Positions 1-3,642 of a stretch of DNA of 6,490 nt are shown here, piece by piece (position 1 is the first letter of the stretch; each line of letters begins with the position of its first letter). A model generated the notes under the pieces. That model made no database searches. It was not told the origin of the DNA and worked only from the letters and a program-made list of their open reading frames with translations. The stretch is taken from assembly GCA_024860865.1 (NCBI GenBank), contig JACRDV010000154.1, forward strand, positions 1 through 6,490, given 5' to 3'. The position numbers were made by a program, and so were the translations under genes. Source of the stretch: JACRDV01 sp024860865 [NCBI: Methanobacteriota archaeon] (GTDB lineage Archaea > JACRDV01).

Positions 1-125
1 CAAATTTGCTTTACTTTTTTGAAGATTCAAAGAAATATTAATTCAAAATACATAAGTTTATCGCTTAAAAAGACTGTTAACAAAATTATTTGAAATTTCA
101 GATAAAAATTTAGCATAGTTAAGAA

Positions 126-161
126 CATTCTAAAACTTGGAATGCCAATTCTTTTAGAATG
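126..161. repeat. Nested hairpin in gene-free left edge
   Basis: Arms CATTCTAAAA (126-135) and TTTTAGAATG (152-161) are a perfect 10-bp inverted repeat. The 16-nt loop contains a second hairpin, TTGG-AATG-CCAA (137-148). GAATGCCAA also occurs twice in direct orientation (140-148 and 157-165). No U-run follows on either strand, so it is not a clear terminator; it could be the end of a small mobile element or an RNA structure. I see nothing else in 1-201: both strands are AT-rich with frequent stops. Confidence 0.6.
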
Positions 162-201
162 CCAAAACAAAACTCTCGTGAACGGTATCAAAATTAAGTG
201 A

Positions 202-777
202 TCAAGAACTCCACCACAGATGTGCGAGTTTAGGATTTAATGTAACTTTAAAGTTGAATTCAGACAAGAGGTTCCGGCCAACAAAACCCTCGCGATTTGG
301 ATTGGCAAGAATTAAGGGACTCTTTTTCCAGTCCTTTACTAAACGGGCTGATAGAATTTTACTCACAATTTTTTCTTTAGCATCTTTTATACAAATTTTA
401 ATTTTCCTAACGAAGTGCCAGTAAGAACTTCCAAAGTGAATTCCTCGATGAAACTCTTGTAAAGTTGCGTTAGGAACAATTTTCTCACAAAATTAGTTTC
501 GATGAGGCCGATATTCATCGGTAGCTAGTTTTAAAAAATAGACAGGCCACAGATCGTGATAAATGCCTGACGTTGGAACTAAAATTTTTTGCTCTCCGAA
601 CACATAAAGAAATATTGGTACTAATATTACCTCCGCTTAAAAAAGCACCAAGAGGTAGGAATTTCCATTTTAATACCATCTGCTGCTTTCTACTACGTTT
701 GTATAACCGAAGGTATTCCATTTTATCATCTCCTTGGTGCTTAAACTTGAATCCTTTATTTCTACGAAATCCTTCAT
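202..777 (-). pseudogene. Decayed gene, possibly retropepsin-like (three in-frame stops)
   Basis: One reading frame runs from ATG (775-777) to TGA (202-204), 191 codons, interrupted only by three TAA codons at 670-672, 637-639 and 493-495. Between stops the translation looks like real protein: MKDFVEIKDSSLSTKEMIKW at the start, a middle part with ILVPIFLYVFGEQK and IYHDLWPVYFLKL, and an uninterrupted 96-codon C-terminal part with VKDWKKSPLILANP and GFVGRNLLSEFKVTLNP. The GRN-LL-EF-VTLNP ending resembles the C-terminal strand of retropepsin-like (clan AA) aspartic proteases, where G-R-D/N-x-L is typical; however, no D-T/S-G catalytic motif survives, so the family call is tentative. A TATA-like box 31 nt upstream (804-813) may have driven it. 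TAA is the true stop of mtd and relE here, so readthrough is unlikely. An alternative is an ATG at 721 behind a good GGAGATGAT site plus one frameshift at about 637; both readings make the gene broken. Confidence 0.6.
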
Positions 778-803
778 TTCGGTTGTTTGGTGATATAAGA
801 AAG

Positions 804-813
804 TTTAAATAAA
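804..813. promoter_or_regulatory. TATA box, possibly shared by two divergent genes
   Basis: TTTAAATAAA is nearly symmetric and reads as a TATA box on either strand. It is centred about 29 nt before the relE ATG (838, plus strand) and about 31 nt before the ATG of the decayed gene (777, minus strand). That is the archaeal spacing for transcripts starting at or next to the start codon. No Shine-Dalgarno site precedes relE, which fits leaderless translation. Confidence 0.5.
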
Positions 814-837
814 TTTAATTAAAAAGAACGCTCAAGT

Positions 838-1095
838 ATGGAATATGAGATCCTTTTGCATCCAGAAGTTAAGAAAGAATTTGATAAACTATCGAAAAAG
901 CAGCAAGTAATATTTCTTAAAAAATTGGACAAAATTAGGCAAAATCCAGAAATTGGAAAGCCGTTAAAATACGACCTTAAAGGTCGGAGAACTCTATATT
1001 TTGAAAGAAAATTTAGAATTATATATTCTGTTGACAATGAGAGAAAAGATGTATTGGTTCTGAAGTTAGAACACAGAAAAAAAGCATATGATTAA
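838..1095 (+). CDS. relE: RelE/ParE-family toxin
   Basis: An 85-residue basic protein of the RelE/ParE superfamily, whose RelE members cleave mRNA in the ribosomal A site. The fold order is visible: a first strand (residues 2-8, YEILLHP), two helices rich in Lys (residues 10-34), the loop QNPEIGKPLKYDLKG (35-49), then strands RRTLYFERKFRIIYSV (50-65) and DVLVLKLEHRKKAYD (71-85). Residues matching positions important in RelE are Arg60 in the FRIIY strand and the His79-Arg80...Tyr84 ending; catalytic roles are inferred from the family. The length is typical. ATG 838 is chosen because it begins the first strand and lies about 29 nt after a TATA box; no ribosome site is seen. There is no antitoxin gene upstream on the same strand. 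The probable antitoxin is convergent and begins its stop codon at the very next base. ParE (gyrase poison) is the alternative subfamily. Confidence 0.88.
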   Translation: MEYEILLHPEVKKEFDKLSKKQQVIFLKKLDKIRQNPEIGKPLKYDLKGRRTLYFERKFRIIYSVDNERKDVLVLKLEHRKKAYD

Positions 1096-1263
1096 CTATT
1101 TCTTAGGTTTTTTTAAATCTTCTAAAGTAATAAATTTACCTTTTCTAATATCCTCTTCTCTCTTATCAAGTTCTTTTATTAGATCAAGGTTTTTAATTAC
1201 CTCTAAAGTAGTTATTATACTCTCATATTCTTTTTTTGATATCACTATAGATTCATTACCCAT
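1096..1263 (-). CDS. RelB/YefM-like antitoxin, convergent with the toxin
   Basis: A 55-residue charged protein, starting MGNESIVISKKEYESIITTL and ending LEDLKKPKK. The pattern ISKKEYE-x-IITTLEVI-x-NLDLIKEL-x-x-x-EEDI-x-KGKFITLEDL matches short RelB/Phd-YefM antitoxins: a helix with a LLETLEIL-like core, then a helix ending EEI-x-G-x-x-x-S-x-EEL that wraps the toxin. Only the toxin-binding part is evident; residues 1-12 are too short for a full Phd DNA-binding domain, so self-regulation cannot be assumed. The start ATG lies about 26 nt after a TATA box (1285-1294), implying a leaderless mRNA. Its TAG occupies 1096-1098, directly abutting the toxin's TAA (1093-1095) on the other strand. Antitoxin and toxin are therefore transcribed from separate promoters towards each other, unlike the usual operon. 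It probably neutralises the adjacent RelE protein; pairing is inferred from family and adjacency. Confidence 0.8.
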   Translation of the reverse strand: MGNESIVISKKEYESIITTLEVIKNLDLIKELDKREEDIRKGKFITLEDLKKPKK

Positions 1264-1284
1264 ATTAAAAATTAATTTCCTAGT

Positions 1285-1294
1285 TATTTAAATA
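1285..1294 (-). promoter_or_regulatory. TATA box of the antitoxin gene
   Basis: TATTTAAATA is a perfect palindrome centred about 26 nt before the antitoxin ATG (1263, minus strand). Transcription would start at the start codon. It overlaps the 3' end of the decayed gene at 1288-1600. Confidence 0.55.
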
Positions 1295-1600
1295 CTTAAT
1301 GATTGCAACTCTAAAATTTCTCGGAGTGAGGCCTTCATTGCCCGGTTGTAGTGCAGACTTTTCTTAAAAAAATCCACCACTTTTCCTTTACAAAGCTCGT
1401 AAGCCTAGATGCTAGTTGAACATAAGCCCAATTTTAGAACATCTTCATTTCTTCCGGCCTAGCTAATCTAGGCTTACCAGTTCGTGGCGAATCCCATCGT
1501 GCTATTTCCATCAATCGGTCTTTTTTCTTTGGTATTTTCTTCAAAACAAATCTACCGTTTACTTTTTCAAATCTCACCAAAAATAGTTTATTTTTTTCAT
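1288..1600 (-). pseudogene. Decayed small gene of unknown family (frameshifts and a stop)
   Basis: Coding-like translation continues across three interrupted pieces. ATG (1598-1600) is followed by seven A; one more A would lead from MKKNK into LFLVRFEKVNGRFVLKKIPK, then DRLMEIARWDSPRTGKPRLA and RPEEMK. Near 1440 the frame appears to slip by one base into DVLKLGLCSTSI, then TAG (1402-1404), then AYELCKGKVVDFFKKSLHYN and RAMKASLREILELQSLSI, ending at TAA (1288-1290). Without the lesions it would be a basic, mostly soluble protein of about 104 residues. I do not recognise the family. A TATA box and a palindrome sit at its start, so it once had its own regulated promoter. The stop lies in one arm of a large quasi-palindrome (1399-1477). 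The exact repair path is my reconstruction; the second slip could be placed a few codons either way. Confidence 0.5.
1399..1477. repeat. Large quasi-palindrome inside the decayed gene
   Basis: GTAAGCCTAGATGCTAG (1399-1415) is complementary to 1459-1477, which reads CTAGC, two extra bases TA, then ATCTAGGCTTAC. The 17-bp stem with one 2-nt bulge has a 43-nt loop. The right arm also contains its own short hairpin (GCCTAG/CTAGGC around 1458-1473). It is not followed by a U-run and lies within coding-like sequence, so it is unlikely to be a terminator. Confidence 0.7.
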
Positions 1601-1630
1601 AATGAGTTATTTACTCATTTTATAATAAAT
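1601..1630 (-). promoter_or_regulatory. TATA box plus operator-like palindrome before the decayed gene
   Basis: On the minus strand, ATTTATTATAAAAT (1617-1630) is a TATA box about 23-25 nt before the ATG at 1600. Between them, AATGAGT (1601-1607) and ACTCATT (1613-1619) form a perfect 7-bp inverted repeat with a 5-nt spacer that ends at the base next to the start codon. A palindrome covering the transcription start is the usual place for an archaeal repressor site. The rest of the gap to mtd (1631-1746) is AT-rich with no recognisable feature. Confidence 0.45.
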
Positions 1631-1746
1631 AGGTAACTCGGAAGCGATTCTCTAGGAAGCGCGTCAGTAACAAATTAGCCAATAATAATGAGCAATAAGA
1701 ATAAGCTAAAAATTTAAATGCTGAAATATTTTTTTGGAGAACTAAA

Positions 1747-2574
1747 TTAAACTGGTTTTTCAAGCAGCTTTCTTTTTCTAAGGACTTTTCCTTCAGAGTC
1801 ATGAGGCGTTCTTAAAACCTCATCATTTCCTTTTTCAAGCTCATGTGCTTCATCTACAAGCTTCGCAGCATACCTAAGAATTTCATGCGCGGCTGCCACA
1901 ATAGGGATATACTTCTCTCTCTCTTTTAAAATGAAGCATCCTTCAACATCAAGAGCTGCCACTCTTTCAGCCATTTCATAAGCTGCCACTGCCTTAGCTT
2001 TTGCATATGGATTTGAAAAGTCCGCGGCCTTAACTGCTAATTCTTTGTCAATTATAATTTTTGGAAGCTCTGGCTTCTTTCTAGCTTTAATAGAGTCAAT
2101 TACTCCGTCAAGCTCGAATTGAACAACTCTGAATGCTCCAGTGATTGCCAATACTTTAATTATATCTGAATTAAAAATAGCCATTTCAGTTGGATCTAAA
2201 AATTCGCGCCGAGCACCGATCATAGGGTCGCCTTTGATTAAGATATAGCCAAGCCCCTGTTGCTCAAGTTCAGCTTTAATTTTTATACTCACAGCATCAG
2301 AAATCATAATAGTTGGAATTGCGCACTTTGACAATATCTCTCGCGCTTTAGTTGGACCATGAGTAGCAAGATTCGGGCTGACCCAAATAATTAACTCTGG
2401 CTTATATTCTAACATTTTTTTAATTATGTTTTCTGTTTGCTCCGGCCCCATCTTTGCTCCGCTTGAAATCACTCTAACGTCTAAATCCTTGCGCTCAGCT
2501 CGCTCATCAAGTAAAAGATCAAGCAGAGATGATGTTCCAATAGCTCCAGATTTAATGACTCCAACTCTAACCAA
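1747..2574 (-). CDS. mtd: F420-dependent methylene-H4MPT dehydrogenase
   Basis: Mtd catalyses the reversible, stereospecific reduction of methenyl-tetrahydromethanopterin to methylene-tetrahydromethanopterin with reduced coenzyme F420, a cytoplasmic step of CO2-based methanogenesis and its reverse. The 275 residues match the family length (about 275-285) and its conserved segments in order: VGVIKSGAIGTSSLLDLLLD at the N terminus, KMGPE (41-45), HGPTKAREIL (72-81), GLGYILIKGDPMIGARREFL (107-126) followed by DPTEMA, SNPYAKAKAVAAYEMAERVA (187-206), EGCF (211-214), YIPIVAAAHE (222-231), and LRTPH...GKVLRKRKL (255-270). The start is TTG at 2572-2574, since no ATG or GTG fits and the family begins here; a GTGA site (2581-2584) lies 6 nt upstream. 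A TATA box at about 2622-2632 implies a leader of some 27 nt. The gene lies downstream of the broken lrp gene on the same strand but has its own promoter. No lesions are seen. Confidence 0.96.
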   Translation of the reverse strand: MVRVGVIKSGAIGTSSLLDLLLDERAERKDLDVRVISSGAKMGPEQTENIIKKMLEYKPELIIWVSPNLATHGPTKAREILSKCAIPTIMISDAVSIKIKAELEQQGLGYILIKGDPMIGARREFLDPTEMAIFNSDIIKVLAITGAFRVVQFELDGVIDSIKARKKPELPKIIIDKELAVKAADFSNPYAKAKAVAAYEMAERVAALDVEGCFILKEREKYIPIVAAAHEILRYAAKLVDEAHELEKGNDEVLRTPHDSEGKVLRKRKLLEKPV

Positions 2575-2621
2575 GATAACTCACAATTTTTAATTTCGAA
2601 CCGAAAATTTCTTACAAAGTA

Positions 2622-2632
2622 AATTTATAAAA
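2622..2632 (-). promoter_or_regulatory. TATA box of mtd
   Basis: Minus-strand TTTATAAATTT after a run of T is a good archaeal TATA box. It is centred about 53 nt before the TTG start of mtd, predicting initiation near 2601 and a short leader that carries GTGA as ribosome site. It lies in the 105-nt gap between lrp and mtd. Confidence 0.55.
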
Positions 2633-2679
2633 AAGTTAGCTCCAAAATCTTAAAACTTCCAAGAGCTGACTTGAAGCTA

Positions 2680-3155
2680 TTATAGTTCGATACTAGGCTC
2701 ATCTTTTATTGACGAAAAGATAACATTTGTTCGGGCTTCTTTTATCCCTGGTAAAGAGATTAATTGCTGCTCAACGAACTCTTTCAAATCATTCATATCT
2801 TTAGCTAGAATTTTGGCCACTATATCATATTCTCCAACTACTGTATAAACTTCCGACACTCGTTTCATTGTGCTCAGTTGTTGGGCTATGTTAAGAGTAT
2901 CGTTTGCATTAGACCGAATTGATACGACGGCTGAGATAGCATAGCCAACATTGTTAGGATTAACAAGTGCTGTAAATCTCCGAATTACGCCATCGCGTCG
3001 GAGTTTTTTCACGCGTTTATTTGCGCTCGCCCTGACTAGCAGGAACGAAATACGCTAACGTCGCTTACTCCAACTGCCTTTCCGATCTCTACAAACGGTG
3101 TGCGGGCATCTTTTTGTAGGATTTCTATAATTCTTCTATCGAGGTCGTCAACCAT
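2680..3155 (-). pseudogene. Lrp/AsnC regulator interrupted by a 29-nt insertion
   Basis: The gene starts at ATG (3153-3155) behind a perfect AGGTGAT ribosome site. It reads MVDDLDRRIIEILQKDARTP, then FVEIGKAVGVSD, the usual first part of an Lrp/AsnC helix-turn-helix, but meets TAG at 3036-3038. The rest of the protein continues in another frame: ASANKRVKKLRRDGVIRRFT, then a ligand-binding RAM domain with VGYAISAVVSIRS, VSEVYTVVGEYDIVAKILAK, LPGIKEARTNVIF and a TAA at 2680-2682. Deleting 29 nt (for example 3031-3059) joins the pieces as GVSD-ASANKRVKKL, a normal recognition helix, and gives 148 residues, the family length. As it stands only a 39-residue fragment and, from GTG at 3010-3012, a 110-residue RAM-containing fragment lacking most of the DNA-binding domain could be made. 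The RAM reading frame is clean, so the lesion is recent or the fragment is kept. Its position upstream of mtd suggests, but does not show, control of neighbouring genes. Confidence 0.85.
3031..3059 (-). other. 29-nt insertion in the lrp helix-turn-helix
   Basis: This is the segment whose removal restores lrp. The boundaries are ambiguous because GTTAGCGTA (3059-3051) and GCGAGCGCA (3030-3022) share AGCG and sit exactly 29 nt apart; joining anywhere between them restores the frame (VSV, VSA or ASA before NKRV). The segment contains the near-palindrome CCTGACTAGCAGG (plus strand, 3031-3043). It is not an evident tandem duplication of its flank. Confidence 0.65.
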
Positions 3156-3158
3156 TTT

Positions 3159-3197
3159 ATCACCTGATTATGAAATCTAACTCTTATTGTTTTATGC
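3159..3197 (-). promoter_or_regulatory. Ribosome site and TATA box of lrp
   Basis: AGGTGAT (minus strand, 3159-3165) matches the archaeal 16S 3' end and sits three bases before the lrp ATG, which decides that start. GCATAAAAC (3189-3197) is a TATA-like box about 38 nt from the ATG. GTGCATAAA, the sequence including this box, is repeated at 3252-3260 on the same strand, so a second upstream promoter or a repeated regulatory word is possible. Confidence 0.5.
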
Positions 3198-3220
3198 ACA
3201 AATATCTCAATTGTGATTTG

Positions 3221-3252
3221 ATTTTCCAACCCCAAGTTTTCTACTGGAAAAT
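3221..3252. promoter_or_regulatory. 8-bp inverted repeat, candidate operator
   Basis: ATTTTCCA (3221-3228) and TGGAAAAT (3245-3252) are perfect inverted copies with a 16-nt spacer, centre to centre 24 bp, or just over two helical turns. They lie about 25-60 bp upstream of the lrp TATA box, where an Lrp-type dimer could bind. Which protein binds is not shown by the sequence. Confidence 0.35.
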
Positions 3253-3292
3253 TTATGCACCGATGTCATTTCGAATTTATTATTAGATTTTG

Positions 3293-3327
3293 AAGTATAT
3301 AAGTTGACAGAGGTGGCCGGAAGTATT
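3293..3327 (-). repeat. 35-bp repeat, copy A (inverted relative to copy B)
   Basis: Read on the minus strand, this segment matches 6063-6097 on the plus strand at 33 of 35 positions. It contains CCACCTCTGTCAA followed by a TATA box (CTTATATACTT). In copy B the same box serves the tnpB gene. Here no tnpB follows: reading on leads towards lrp and only a short unrelated ORF. It is most simply a remnant of the left end of a related element. The next bases also partly resemble copy B (ATAATAA). Confidence 0.75.
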
Positions 3328-3342
3328 CTTAGAGTTAAGAAT
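3325..3342. repeat. Perfect short hairpin beside repeat copy A
   Basis: ATTCTTA (3325-3331), loop GAGT, TAAGAAT (3336-3342): a perfect 7-bp stem with a 4-nt loop, overlapping the outer edge of repeat copy A. Subterminal hairpins are common at ends of IS200/IS605-type elements, but copy B has no matching hairpin in the same place. Confidence 0.5.
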
Positions 3343-3435
3343 TCTAAACAAAGTTAAAGTTTGATTTTCGACTGACTGAGTACAACCACCAACATTCAAA
3401 GACTTTCATGTCTCAATAAAATTAGACTTCAAAAA

Positions 3436-3447
3436 AGTTATAAATAG
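3436..3447 (+). promoter_or_regulatory. Strong TATA box upstream of nrdD
   Basis: GTTATAAATAGC preceded by an A-rich stretch is the best plus-strand TATA box in this intergenic region. Initiation near 3467 would give nrdD a leader of about 175 nt, or express the small broken ORF at 3461-3619. A weaker AT-rich candidate (AAATATTAAG, 3620-3629) lies close to the nrdD start. Confidence 0.45.
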
Positions 3448-3460
3448 CTTCTCTATAAGA

Positions 3461-3619
3461 ATGGGGCTAGATAAAGGCTCCCTTGATTGAAATCCTAGAG
3501 TACCGAGCTTATCTTGTTAAAATATCTAATATTAAGGAGTATTATTGGTTCGTAAAAAATGAAAGTTTGAATCGAATCTGATAAAACAAGCTAGAGATGA
3601 CATGCTTCGTGACTTGTAG
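3461..3619 (+). pseudogene. Scraps of a small broken ORF before nrdD
   Basis: Three short frames follow one another: ATG 3461 reads MGLDKGSLD then TGA; from 3483 the next frame reads LIEILEYRAYLVKISNIKEY then YWFVKNESLNRI to TGA (3579-3581); a third reads KFESNLIKQARDDMLRDL to TAG (3617-3619). The composition of the middle and last pieces looks coding, and two single-base shifts would join them. I do not recognise the product. Because the pieces are short, chance is a real alternative; this may be only the nrdD leader. Confidence 0.25.
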
Positions 3620-3642
3620 AAATATTAAGTGACGTGAAAATA

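Noticed and set aside
493-672. Stop-codon readthrough or recoding of TAA in the decayed gene
   Set aside because: TAA terminates mtd and relE in the same window, and no recoding signal is visible.
515-721. 68-codon minus-strand ORF with a good ribosome-like site GGAGATGAT before its ATG
   Set aside because: After about codon 28 its translation stops looking like protein while another frame becomes clearly coding-like; the ribosome-like site also reads as Lys-Glu-Met in that frame. Treated as part of the decayed gene at 202-777.
573-812. 79-codon plus-strand ORF
   Set aside because: It lies antisense to the decayed gene, has no ribosome site and is of low-complexity composition.
1088-1291. 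67-codon plus-strand ORF overlapping the end of relE
   Set aside because: It is the mirror of the antitoxin gene, rich in Leu, Ile, Ser and Phe as expected for an antisense shadow.
1620-1802. 60-codon minus-strand ORF overlapping the 3' end of mtd
   Set aside because: It overlaps conserved mtd codons in another frame, and the remainder is AT-rich with no family resemblance.
3012-3059. Archaeal bulge-helix-bulge intron in lrp
   Set aside because: The only frame-restoring register with a 4-bp core has a G-U pair and lacks stable flanking helices; such a core is expected by chance among ten registers.
3634-3642. Upstream GTG start for nrdD, three codons earlier
   Set aside because: It would leave no suitably spaced ribosome site; GTGA at 3634-3637 is correctly placed for the ATG at 3643.
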